Source: Bathynomus jamesi
Taxonomy: Eukaryota > Arthropoda > Malacostraca > Isopoda > Cirolanidae
Direction: 5' to 3'
Assembly: GCA_023014485.1 (NCBI GenBank)
Contig: JAJOZX010000938.1
Span: 989,501-1,053,500, forward strand
Length of the DNA stretch: 64,000 nucleotides
Shown: one piece after another, positions 21,420 to 32,402 of the stretch
Position numbering within the stretch: position 1 is the first letter of the stretch
Layout: each line of letters begins with the position of its first letter
Notes under the pieces: generated by a model
The model's input: only the letters and a program-made list of their open reading frames with translations
The model's database searches: none
Told to the model about the DNA's origin: nothing
Position numbers and translations under genes: made by a program

Positions 21420-23350
21420 ATTTAATTTGGACTTACACACTGTATAAATATCGTAACTATATATATATATAATAATTTTTTAAAAAATCTGCATGCCTTT
21501 GTCGCGTGACTGAACTTTTAATTCCTGTACAAAATTAGTTTGTCTGTGCTCCTCAAACTTAAGCAATCCCGAAACCAAACAACTTTCTGATTGTTCGAAG
21601 CTCTATAAACGCAATTGCTTGCAAAATGTTATTCTATATTCTTTTATTTGAAGCAGAGGCTGGATGGTAACCCGCCAACGTTACATGAGGATTTTGAATT
21701 GGGAAACTTGCTTTTCTCCCCAGAATTTTTGTTTTATATACTGTGGGTCATCTGTACACATATTAAACCCACCACACACGCGTGAAGTTATCTGTTTCTG
21801 TTCTCATGCGTAAATTTAAACCCATTTTAATTCTAAAAGTTTAGATTCTCGCGACTGTTTATCGTTGTCATTTCCCAAGCAGCAATTTTATGCTTTTACT
21901 GTAAATGTCCACATTCATTTAGATTCAAAAGTTAAAGTACTGGAATTTACTTATAGTTACAAGAAATACAGATATTTTTTGTTTGCTTGAGATTAAACGA
22001 TATTTACTGTATATTGTTAATGGCAGTCACTCTTGCATGAAGTCACTCAAAATGAAGACCATGGAAAATACATTCAAAACATGCATACATTATCAGAAAT
22101 CTCATTTCCCAAATGAGTTGGAGTGAGAAGGCAGACATACTCGGATAAAAAATATAGAGGGTAATGAAGAAGAGAAAAGATAGAAACTAAAGCATATACA
22201 TTCATTCACACCAGCATCCTGGTGGACCAGCCCCCTCCCCCAACAACACACATGGTTAAATTGCACACCTGCGGCACTTCATACGTCATGTGTGGTGGCG
22301 CTTCCAGGCTTTGTCAAAATATAGCCTAAAGAATGATGGGAGTTTGTGGTTCTCTAAGGCCGTGTTGTGTTCTGTTATAAAAATATAAGTATACTTACTG
22401 GAACCTCTATACTCAATTTACTCAAGAGACACCATCGATCCTCTAACACTTTAACATAACCCACTTTACCCAACCCACAGAACACTCATCGGTAAAACGT
22501 ACCATCGGAGAAATATCCCTATACGGTCTTACATCCACGTAATACAGATTTATGAGTGTTAAAGGCAATTTTATGTTTCGTATTAAAATAAATTCACATA
22601 CCCAGTACTCCATTAAATTCCTGGATTGTCAAATAACAATATAGGACATTACAACCAATGAAAAAGCATATTATCAGTAAAATTAAGGGTTGGATAAGAT
22701 AGATTTTGATTCTCTTTTCATTAAAGATCACAATAACCAGACTAGAGGTCATAGTATGAAATTATTTAAGCCAAGATGTAAAACAAATTTAAGAAAACAT
22801 AGTTTTACAAGTGTTGTGGGATATAGGGAGGCAGCATCTTAGGTTAGGGGATACTCTCTGTCCTTACACACCCCATTTAAAGAGATTCCTCTGCCGAGCG
22901 GTGCCCCCCCATAGTACTGTGAGGTATTGAAAAACTCATGGTCTTCACTTGCCCCACAAACACCTTTAAATGGGAGACCCATAATGGGTGCACACATATT
23001 TCTACATTACTGTACAGTCTTTACAGCCACACCTACACTTTTACTCCTGAGTGTATATATATTGTAATGTATATGGTTGTAAATTGTGACATGGTCCGCA
23101 ATTGATATGGACCGTGACTTATTTTTGGTTGGCAAGGTACTGGTATTGATGGATTCCGTAATGAAATTGACTGGATTCTTTGGATCTGATATATTTGCAT
23201 GTCGGTTATAAATAGATATAGAGTGTAACATATTTGTGGATAGTAGTCTATTATGAATTGATCCTCTGGATCCAGAGATTCTATCTTTAGTTTAAAATTG
23301 ATAATTAATTAGTTTTAAATTGATAATTATTTAGTTCTGTAAAAATTGGT
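21420..23350. other. No gene recognised
   Basis: About 1.9 kb of AT-rich sequence with only short random open frames. The C-rich stretch near 22860-22990 with ACCTTTAAATGGGAGACC may be a decayed short repeat. I cannot assign it. Confidence 0.5.
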
Positions 23351-23362
23351 TGTGCCAATGTA

Positions 23363-24740
23363 AGGGGTTCCAAAAAACCTTAGCCCCCCCCCATTTGCAG
23401 CTTACATGTTTACTTATATCGATATGGTTTATAGTGATTATAAAAATATATAAAATTCTTTATTTATTGCAGGTATTAAAATTACTCTAGCTGATAAAGT
23501 GATAATATAATGGCTTCTCAATTAATTGGTGATTCGGAGAGGCAACGTGTGATAGATCGCATACGAGCAATAACATTTCGGGAAGCTCGTGATGCTGGAG
23601 CCACCTTTATAACACGTTCATGGGTTGCGAAAAAGTTGCGAAGAAGTGAGGACTTCTTCAAAAGAAATTGGAATAAAACTTTGGATGAATGTGAAATGGA
23701 TACAACCAAATCTGGGCGCCCAAATTGCCACTCCCTCAAGAAACAAAGGACATCATTGAAAGCGGTACGCGTAAGCGGAAAAACAGCTGTGCTAAACTTT
23801 CTAGAGATATCGAAGTGTTGAGAGGAAAGATCGTTAGTGGTGAGATCATTCGACTGTACCGTCATAGGCAAGGTTTAAAGCCTTGGCATGAACTTCCAAA
23901 GCCAAGAAAAACTCAACTTAACATCGATGACAGAATGTGGTTTGCCCATTATCTTGAAGATTGGGATGTGGAGGATTTCATGCATTTAGCTGTCTCCGAT
24001 GAATTTTTTGTTTACGTAACACGTCGGCCTAACTACCAAAATGATCGTGTGGGGGCCAAAACACCAGATGAAATCGATGACAATGAACATTATTGATTAT
24101 TAAAAAGTCCAGACTGTGTTAGTGTGTTGGTTTGTTCACTGCAAAGAAGCTCATGTGGGTGCTGAAGCCAAATGGTCAGAGTTGGGATGGACAGTATTTT
24201 CGTGATATTATTCTATCCCAGCATGTCATTCCTTTTCTAAGAAACCCAAACAATGTTATGGATGTCGATCAGGTCACACTTCTGCACGATAAGGCCCCCT
24301 GCTTTAAGGCATTAGCCACTTAACAGTTTTTGCTTAACCATGAGATCGATTTCTTTGGAAATGAAGAATGGCCAGGAAATTCTCATGCCCTGAATGTCTG
24401 TGAACACATTGGATCAGTTATAAAGGACAAGGTTGAATGTCTCTTGTTTCAAGAACCTGCAGCAAATCGATTTTCGAAGGATACAATGACGCAACACATT
24501 GAAACTGTTTTAGCAAATTTGCGTAACGATCAAGATCTATTCACGTCACTTTTGGCAAGCTACCCAAAGCGAATTCAGGCTGTCTTGGAAGCCAATGGCG
24601 GGAACACCAAGTTTTAATTGTTTCTCATTAAATGCAGGATTAAATTCTCTTTTGTAAGGTATGTTTAGTTTAGTTTTACTGTACCTCTAATGGTTTAGGC
24701 CATGGGCGGGGGGGGGGGGCTAAGGTTTATTGGAACCCCG
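23363..24740 (+). mobile_element. DD37E Tc1/mariner-superfamily element, copy 1
   Basis: 1378 bp, flanked by TA. Inverted ends read AGGGGTTCCAAAAAACCTTA and, on the complement, CGGGGTTCCAATAAACCTTA, followed by a poly-C/poly-G tract. It contains a broken transposase. A near-identical copy lies inverted at 56623-57970. Confidence 0.92.
23510..24617 (+). pseudogene. DD37E transposase, copy 1 (broken)
   Basis: Cut-and-paste transposase. The N-terminal helix-turn-helix region reads RVIDRIRAITFREARDAG and SWVAKKLRRSEDF. The catalytic acids are VSDEFFVYV, LLHDKAPC and the Glu of NVCEHIG. By count against the sister copies, 37 residues separate the second Asp and the Glu, hence DD37E. Lesions here: one base is missing near 23724 after SGRPN, a stop at about 24094, and a stop at 24321 where the sister copy has Gln. 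All differ from the lesions of copy 2. Confidence 0.9.
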
Positions 24741-24769
24741 TACAGGCAGTTTTTACATAGTGGAGCCAC

Positions 24770-24886
24770 CTCGATGGGTCGAAGTGGCCCCTAGTGTGCC
24801 CACTATAAAAATTTCCTATGTTCTTATGTTCTTTGTGGTTCGGAACCCACGTAAAATTGTAGGTCCCCTCCGCCACCACGGAGGAC
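24770..24886 (-). repeat. R1 left half, with a LINE-tail-like end
   Basis: TGGTTCGGAACCCACGTAAA and CCGCCACCACGGAGGACATG are the reverse complement of R1 at 13140-13190. Left of it, TTCCTATGTTCTTATGTTC looks like a short-repeat LINE or SINE tail. The repeat resumes at 28058 after element A1. Confidence 0.7.
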
Positions 24887-24894
24887 ATGCACAA
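24887..24894. other. 8-bp target duplication of element A1 (left)
   Basis: ATGCACAA, repeated at 28058-28065. It fits the hAT preference nTnnnnAn. The paralogous R1 at 13060-13190 has a single copy (TTGTGCAT-like, inverted) at this point. Confidence 0.93.
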
Positions 24895-27800
24895 TAGGGC
24901 GGAGTGAAAAACTCATTTTTCGAATTTTCAAATTGGCTAGTGTGGAAAATGTGTGGAGTAGTGAGGAAATAAGCTGGTATAAATTTAAAATCATAACATT
25001 AATATCTTCAGGTGCCACAATGACCTTCAATATTGAAAAAAAATTGAAAAAAGCAGATTTTAACCAATAATTACAGAAGAGTCCACGATGCACAATAGAC
25101 AAGAATTTATTCACACTTGTATAAAAATAGCTCAGTCAACCTTTAAAAAAGTTTCTATTCTCTAAAAACAGTTTTCTATAGTCAGCTCACTCAGCTGTCA
25201 CGTGAGTACCTCGGTTCAGTGTAGCTGTCGCTCTCGTAGCAGTGGGTGTTCTGTTGTTGGCGTTACTCAGATAGTCTAAATTATATTTCTTATATATTTT
25301 GCATTTCTGTATTGTGTTGCCCTAAGTTTGCCATGTACTATTAACTGAAATTAACGTATAATTGATATTAGCTCTTTCTTTTTCAGATTTGTATACTTTC
25401 AAAATGTCTCGAGTTTGTGCAAAATCAACCAGGGCCTCAACTGAGTGCCCCATGTTTGGTATGGGGGAAGATTTGTGGCACAGGAATCTTCCTACATACG
25501 AAGGAGTTTTTAAATATTACTTGTTTGTAAGAAACGATTTGAAACAGAATACTAATAAAGATCCTTCAATATCTCAAATATTAGAACAAGTTGTTGATAA
25601 ATTGAAAACAATTTGGGAAAGTGCTTCCGTCCCAATTCTGTCAGACAGGCGAATTGAAACAATGTTCAGAAGCTACCACGAAAAGTATCGTGTCATTATG
25701 AAGCCATACCAAAGCAGAAACAATTCTGAAGCTTACAAAGCAAAGATTGATATGTTCAAAAAAGAAGCACACACGAAACTTTTTTACATTGCAGCGTGCA
25801 AGTGCAAAGTACTAACACAATGTTCTTGTCCCAAAGAAAAAACGGTTCCAAAGGAAGAAGTGACGTTCCTCTTAGATCAAAGGAGTGAAAGAAAACTGTT
25901 TATTGATAGAGTAGATATTACACTCTCAAAGAAAAAAGCATCTACGTTGCTAAGAAAGCAAAAAGAAGCTGTGAGGCTCACCAAAGAATCTGCACAGGAG
26001 AAATTGCAGGATACAAATGTTGAATTATCATCATCGACATCAAATAGTGAAAGTGAGTCAGGCGAAATATCAGACGATACATTTCCAGAGCCAGTTAGCT
26101 CGAAGAGAAAGCTCGAACAACCTGAAGAACAATTATTCAAGAAAAGGAAAACTACAAATCTACCTTCAGTGGCTACTGCTTGTGACAGGACTGCAGTTTC
26201 AGATCGAGCTGCAGCATTCATTGTTAGTGCAGTATTGCAAGATATTGGAGAAGTTTCTATTGACAATACATCTGAAGTAGTGGATAGGAGTAAAATCAGA
26301 AGAGAAAGACAAAAGAAGAGATCAGAAATTATGAAAGATCAAAATCAGGTCCCAATCAGAGGAATCTATTTTGATGGTCGAAAAGATTCTACACTCTTCC
26401 AAGAAAAAAAAGAGTCCAAAGTATATCAGAAGAAGGTAACAGAAGAACATATCACTTTAGTGAGAGAACCTGGTTCAGATTATTTGGGCCATTATTCTGT
26501 GAATTCTGGATCAGCTGAAGAAATATGTAAAGGAATGTTTGAGTATATTGGAAATAATGACATGAACCTGGAAAACCTTGTTGCCATTGGATGTGATGGT
26601 GCAGCAGTCAACACTGGAGAAAAGGGAGGCGTTATAAGGCTTATAGAATTGAAGCTGAAGAAGCCAGTTCAACATTTAGTGTGCCAGCTCCATGCCAATG
26701 AATTGCCATTACGCCATTTAGTTGCAAAGCTGGATGGAAAAACATCTGGCCCCCGCGGATTCACCGGTCCTATTGGCAGGGAATTAGAGAACTGTGAGAG
26801 TCTTACTATTGTCGAGTTTGAAAGGATTGATGCTGAGGAACCAACTGTAGACTGTGAAGATCTTAGCACCGACCAAAAATATCTAATTGATATTCATCAG
26901 GCCATAACAAAGGGATATTGCTCTCCAGATCTTGCTCATCGTAGTCCAGGCAAAATGGCACATTCACGATGGCTGACTACAGCAAATCGTTTGCTTCGTC
27001 TATACGTTTCAACTGTAAGTCCATCTGAGAACCTCATGAACATTGCTTCTTTTATAATGAAGGTCTACATCCCAATGTGGTTTTCTATTAAGCAAAGTAC
27101 GTCTTTTGTCAATGGCTCAAAACATGTTTTCAAAACTATTGAACTAACAAGAACACTGAATGACGAAGTAAAGGATATTGTAAACCCTGTCATACAAAGA
27201 AATGCATTTTTTGCAAATCCAGAAAATATTCTAGCATCAATGATTCATGATGACCGCAGCGCCATAAGAGAATTAGCGTGGAGGCGAATAAAGAAAGCAA
27301 GGCAAACAAACAAGGAAAAAGTTGTGAGGCGTTTCACAGTACCTGTTATTCAATTTGAAGCTACTGATTATACTGATTTAATTAATTGGCAAAAATGCAT
27401 TGTCACTGAACCACCTGTGACAAGACACCTGACAGAAAATGAGATTGAAGAATTCATAGAAAACAAGAGTACCCCTCCATTCGAGAAATTCCATTGTCAT
27501 ACACAAGTAGTAGAAAGAATGGTAAAATTAGTGACTGAAGCATCATCAAAGTATTTGGATTGAACGCGCGAGATGGCTTCATGAGATCAACACTTCAGTC
27601 ACGTAAAAAAATGCCATCATTCGAAAGTAAAGCTGAATATAAAGTTTAAATAAAACGTTAATAGAAAAAAACATGCGCAAGGATGGGTGGTTGGGAGGGC
27701 ATGGGTGGAGCTCGACACGCAGCCACCTCCTCGTGGTGAGTTCTGGATTATTTAGATCATTAATCAAAAGAACATTGATCTAAATAAACTAAGAGCTGCG

Positions 27801-28057
27801 TAATTCAGTAACTATTTTGGTAATTGGAACACTTAATATATAATAATAACAAGTAAGTTTCAGTTATTGTACTAATGCAGAATATAAGAAAATCATTATA
27901 TTTCACTCTTTTCGACGGCTTTGTGGCACCTGAAGATATAATTTCGCAGGACTAATATTTATGCACAGTCATTATCTATAGCACCCACATATATTCCGCA
28001 CTAGCCATATTTGAATTTCGAAAAAAAGTGTAAAAACCTCATTTTCGATCCGCCCTA
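24895..28057 (+). mobile_element. hAT-like transposon A1 (3163 bp)
   Basis: Ends TAGGGCGGAGTGAAAAA and, inverted, TAGGGCGGATCGAAAATG, with inverted similarity continuing for about 150 bp. An 8-bp duplication ATGCACAA flanks it. About 115-130 bp inside each end lies ATCTTCAGGTGCCACA, inverted. It encodes one long transposase. A second copy of the same element (A2, 46820-49976) lies 19 kb away in the opposite orientation. Confidence 0.93.
25404..27563 (+). pseudogene. hAT-like transposase of A1 (late frameshift)
   Basis: About 720 codons open. I chose the Met at 25404 because the upstream in-frame Met precedes a TTTTTCAG acceptor-like tract. Order: N-terminal region with TIWESASVPILSDRRI; a cysteine cluster CKCKVLTQCSC (about residue 145); an acidic linker; GIYFDGRKD (first Asp, about 324); VAIGCDGAAVNTG (second Asp, about 397); VCQLHANELPLRH (CxxH, about 427); KMAHSRWLTTANRLLRLYVS; FFANPENILASM; and CHTQVVERMVKLVTEA. 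The layout matches hAT enzymes. One A is missing near 27550 relative to A2, so the frame ends at KYLD and about 35 C-terminal residues are lost. Otherwise it is undamaged. Confidence 0.82.
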
Positions 28058-28150
28058 ATGCACAATACACAATTACGAACACAGTTAGGTAGACCAGCCA
28101 TGAGTGGATCCTAGGGTCTTTGTTGGTCTGAAACATTATAACATTATAAC
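28058..28150 (-). repeat. R1 right half (after A1)
   Basis: Starts with the duplicated ATGCACAA and continues ACACAATTACGAACACAGTT, GGTAGACCAGCCATGAGTGG, GGTCTTTGTTGGTCTGAAAC and CATTATAACATTATAACATA. This is the complement of 6350-6440. Confidence 0.8.
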
Positions 28151-28735
28151 ATAAGAAAGAAAAAGTAGAACATATAAAATGAGGATATTAAAACATAATT
28201 GAACTAACATAAACATAACTTTGCTTTTAAAAGTTTAATTTGAAATTTTGTTTGTATATTTGAATGAATAACTATAAGAATACATATGACAACAGACGAA
28301 AAGGAAGGTTATGGAAAATAACACGATATATACCGTATAGAAAATAATGTCAGACAGAACTTGTTGGAGAATTGCATATAAAAAAACTCGCATGAGAGTG
28401 CCATAAAAGTGACTAAATTCCTTTCTAATTTGAGGACGGAAGTCACGAAATTAATATAATATCTGTGCACAGAACAGACCTCGCGGAATCTCGAAATCGG
28501 CAAACTGTTAGTCATTTGCTCGCAATCAGATTTTTAGCCAACATGCGAATTGGCAGTATCGTAATATAATTAGAACACTTGGATAAAATCGATGCGAAAC
28601 GATAAACGAACGTTTTTCAATATCGTCTTTTTACTCTTATTTCAAACTGAATTAACGTTCCCGTAATTACATTTAAACCTCATTATACATTTTTAAAGCT
28701 TCTATTGGGTTCTGTGATTGGTCTCGGCTAGACTC
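28151..28735. other. No gene recognised
   Basis: AT-rich sequence between R1 and the 456-bp MITE. No protein or repeat end that I can name. Confidence 0.5.
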
Positions 28736-28739
28736 ATAA

Positions 28740-29195
28740 CACAGGTCAACAAAAAAACATTTTTTTTTCGTTGCCAAGGAAATTCGTACGAATTTAGGGT
28801 ATTTTGGGGTTGCTGAATTCCAAAATGAAAGTAGTTTTTCCGATTTGGCTCTAGTTCTTGAGCTAATGAATACCCCTCAATTAATAGGAAACGTAACCAT
28901 AACGCGTGCATATGGGAAACTACCGGAACATTCTAGATGGTGAGACCGAATAAAATGCCATTATGTATTTCATGTGTTTACTTTTGTATGATTTGAGACA
29001 ATTTCAATGCGATTTGTAAGTAGGCTCCGCCTGAACATTAAATTTTTTGCATTTTTATGTGTTTCAATGGGGTACCAATTATGTCATAAATTAGAGCCAA
29101 TCTAGCAAAACCGATGTCATATTCGGAATCAGCACCACAAAGTTACCCCAAAATCACTCTAATATGATTGGCAATAAAATGAGTGTTGACCAGTG
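28740..29195. mobile_element. 456-bp MITE, copy 1
   Basis: Ends CACAGGTCAACA and, inverted, CACTGGTCAACA; similarity between copies runs on to ATAA and TAATCTA outside. An inverted, near-identical copy of the same 456 bp lies at 44172-44627. A 60-codon frame is identical in both copies but matches no known protein. The superfamily is not clear, as I see no convincing target duplication. Confidence 0.82.
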
Positions 29196-29222
29196 TAATC
29201 TACAAGCATTCCTTTATAAATA

Positions 29223-30127
29223 CAGGGCGTCCCAAAAAATGTATACACACTTTAACAGCTGATAGCTCAATTGATGTTTCTTTCTTTCCAAGTTAAACCC
29301 ATTAGAATTAATAATGGCAGTCAGACTAAGCTTTGAACAAAGGAAATTCATTCTAAAATGCTACTGGAAGTGTGAAAACGCAGTTGAAGTGCAAAGACAG
29401 TTTAGGAGGGAGTTTCAAACAGATCCACCAACGCGACTTACCATCACTCGAATTAGAGATAAGTTTGAAGCCGATGGAACTGTTCAGAATGTCCACAAGA
29501 AGCGTTCCGGAAGACCACGGACATCGACAAGCCCCACAAAGCAAGAAAGAGTACTGGAAACGTATCACCAAAGTCCAAGAAAATCTGTGCGGCAAGTGAG
29601 TCGTGAGGTAGGAATTTCAGAATCGTCTGTCCAACGCATTTTGAAGCGCTGTCAATGGAAAAGTTACATTCCAAGATTAGTCCATGCTATTAATGAAGAT
29701 GATCCGGACCGAAGAGTGGAGTATTGCGAGTGGTACTTGGCACGATGTGGATGTGGATTGGACGAAGGGGTTTCGTAGAATACCCTCCGCGTTCACCAGA
29801 CCTCACACCACTAGACTTTTTTTTATGGGGATACTTAAAAGACAAAGTCTACGCTATAAAACCTTCAACAGTCGCTGAATTGAGAGCAGCCATTGAACGA
29901 GAATGCACACAAATACCAAACGAAATGTTTCGTGATGTTTGCGATTCCATTGCTTCGCGTTATCAGCAGTGCCTGGACCAGAACGGACGTCAGTTTGAAA
30001 ACAGGCGTTGACAAAACAATTAAATAATGTCTGTAGATTCTACTACATTTTGAAAATGAAATGTATTTTAATAAACACTGCCTTTATAAGTATTTAAAGT
30101 GTGTATACATTTTTTTGGGACGCCCTG
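29223..30127 (+). mobile_element. Internally deleted mariner-type element (DD41D-like)
   Basis: 905 bp between TA dinucleotides. Ends CAGGGCGTCCCAAAAAATGT and, inverted, CAGGGCGTCCCAAAAAAATG, continuing GTATACAC. It encodes two transposase pieces joined by a deletion. Confidence 0.92.
29314..30011 (+). pseudogene. Mariner-type transposase with catalytic core deleted
   Basis: The N-terminal part (29314-29750) has two helix-turn-helix regions: [29 protein letters not shown], a GRPRTST linker and [17 protein letters not shown] fusion then runs straight into YPPRSPDLTPLDFFLWGYLK and the C-terminus (29724-30011, other frame). The first two catalytic acids and everything between are gone, so it cannot cut DNA, but it keeps the DNA-binding domain. 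The family resembles the intact DD41D element at 52.2 kb. Confidence 0.88.
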
Positions 30128-30187
30128 TATATATTATTATACTTAAACAGGTTGAATCGTTCAACACTTCTAGGGGATATATACACA

Positions 30188-30210
30188 GTATATATATATA
30201 TATATATATC

Positions 30211-30298
<88 letters not shown>
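30188..30298. repeat. (TA)n(GT)n compound microsatellite
   Basis: Long TA array followed by about 13 GT units, 60 bp right of the mariner end. Confidence 0.95.
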
Positions 30299-30299
30299 A

Positions 30300-31371
30300 C
30301 AGAACTTAATTAAAGTACACCAAAACTACATTCTGTAGATATCATTCGGTAATTTAAAATTATGAAACTCGATTCAGATAACGAGAAAATCTGATACATT
30401 TCCCAAACTTTGTACGGTCAGTCTTTAAAACACGACAACTACTTTAATACTGTTTCTAAAGATCCAAATTGGTTATTATGCAAACAATTAGAAGCTCTAT
30501 TTACCACCGAAAATGAGTAAAATGGCTTAAATATTATTAAAATTACGTAACTTTTGACACATCAACTTCCTGATGATATTTCGTTAGTTCTAGAACATTG
30601 GGAGGATTATATATGCTCATTACTCGCAAAGATTCGGGTGTTTATATAAATATAATTATAACAATAATAATAATGGATGCAACTATCAACAAAATATTTC
30701 TCACTATAGATAAAGATAAGCGTATAAAATTTAAAGAAGATACGTATGAGGCACTCTGTAATCGTCCCCTGGCCATCATCAGATCATTTTTGTTCATATA
30801 ACTTTAGTTTGCTGCACAGTCGAACAGTTTCATCTTCGAAGAACAAAGAATTTTGAGCGAAATATGGCGTGCATTTCGGATGTTCATTATTAATAAGAAA
30901 AGAGATTAGATTTTTCAAAATGAATGTCTCAGTTGTTTCATGAAATGTCAGAACATAAACTATTTAGTCACTTAATTATATATATTTTACTCGTTCTCTA
31001 TATTCCATTTATCAGAATTTCTCTCTTTATATATAAATCAAATCCTACATTCCTTTACTAATAGCTATTAAAAAATTCAGAACGTTAAATAAAAAAAAAT
31101 ACTGTAAATAAATAAATAAAATAAAAACATTAGAATAAAATAGATTCCCGCAGTCGTTAATTCCAGATTAAAAGAATTTAAAATTTCTCGCAAGGAAGAA
31201 TCTCGTTATTATCTATAAATCTCAGAAACTGAAATGCGTGTTTCGAGGCAAATATTATAAAAGTCACTTTTTTTCAGCTTTCATCAAAACCAGAAATATA
31301 ATTTCAGATGTGATTATATTCTCGTCCATTTGGAAAATGAGTCTCATTCTTTCATTCATTCATATAATGTA

Positions 31372-31377
<6 letters not shown>
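30300..31377. other. No gene recognised
   Basis: Just over 1 kb of AT-rich sequence. The longest open frame (67 codons at 30598) has no recognisable motif. Confidence 0.5.

Positions 31378-31413
<36 letters not shown>
31378..31413. repeat. (TA)n microsatellite
   Basis: TA array directly against the CAGGGTGG end of the next mariner-type element, consistent with insertion into a TA target. Confidence 0.95.
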
Positions 31414-31416
<3 letters not shown>

Positions 31417-31457
31417 GGTGGCGCAAAAGTCAGGTACCCTAGGCACATTTTAATAAT

Positions 31458-32255
31458 TTGTGTTTTAATATGTGTTTTGTTCTTTTCAGATTTGTTGTTG
31501 AACCTTTGGCACAGAAATTGACAATAGATGAACGGTTGGAGATAGTTTTAATGTGTGCAAGGTGTGGTAACACACACCGATCAGTTGCTACTGCTTTTAA
31601 TGACAAACACCCTGACAGGCCGCCAGTTGTTCAGGCATCAGTTGGAAAACTGTTCACGCGCTTCAAAGAAACGGGAAGTGTTCATGATCGGCCGCGTATT
31701 AGCCGGCCAAAAGGTTCAACCGATGCAGCAGCAACATCACTAACGGTACTTAATCACCTCGAAAACAGCCCACGAAATGGGTGTCTCCAGAAGATCCATT
31801 CAACGAATTCTTACAACAAATCGTTTCCACCCCCTTTAAAGTCCAACTCGTTCAGGAACTACACGGTGACGACACAGACCGTCGTGTAGAGTTCTACCAG
31901 TGGTTTCTACAACATCAACAGCTTCAACGAAGGGTCATGTTCAGCGACGAATCGATATTTCACCTCAGCGGTCGTGTCAATAGGCATAATGCACGTTATT
32001 GGGCCAATGAGAACCCCGACTGGATGGAGGAAGGACATGTGCAATTCGATCCACGAATTATGGTGTGGGCTGTGCTCTGGGGGGATGGGTTAATTGGTCC
32101 GTACTTTCTCGACGGCAATGTAACAGGTGAAACATATCTGCATGTGCTGCAAACATTTCTAATGCTCATATTGGACGACATTCTACTGGCAGAACGGGCG
32201 AACATGTGGTTTGAGCAGGATGGTGCATCACCACATTTCGCAACTATGACTATGA
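31458..32255 (+). pseudogene. Mariner-type transposase (frameshifted, truncated)
   Basis: The N-terminal part (LTIDERLEIVLMCARCGNT, VGKLFTRFKETGSVHDRP) ends in a frameshift near 31780. The catalytic part follows in another frame: VMFSDESIFHLSG (first Asp), NARYWANENPDW, GLIGPYFLDG and MWFEQDGASPHFA (second Asp). The protein then runs into the palindrome at 32254. The third acid (SPDL-type motif) is absent, so the enzyme is dead. Confidence 0.87.
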
Positions 32256-32334
32256 CAAACTTCAAATACCAAATACCAAATACAAACTACAAATTCCGGA
32301 ATTTGTAGTTTGTATTTGGTATTTGAAGTTTGTC
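32254..32334. repeat. 81-bp palindrome inside transposase
   Basis: Arms start GACAAACTTCAAATACCAAA and meet at AAATTCCGGAATTT. The left arm has one extra 7-base unit (ACCAAAT type). It replaces the transposase C-terminus. Confidence 0.9.
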
Positions 32335-32402
32335 TTAGTAATTCCGTAACTAATATGAAGTGTTTCTTTTCCATATTTCTAGGGTCGACCTGAAACACCC
32401 TG

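Larger units (their letters stand above)
31414..32402 (+). mobile_element. Decayed mariner-type element (DD41D-like)
   Basis: Left end CAGGGTGGCGCAAAAGTCAG. The right end read inverted is CAGGGTGTTTCAGGTCGACC, so the tips agree only partly. Both are flanked by TA. The transposase is cut short by an 81-bp palindrome, and the rest of its C-terminus is missing. Confidence 0.8.

Noticed and set aside
25404..27563. Long open frame as a host gene
   Set aside because: It sits between inverted TAGGG ends with an 8-bp duplication, and a second near-identical copy with different flanks occurs in the window. It is a transposase.
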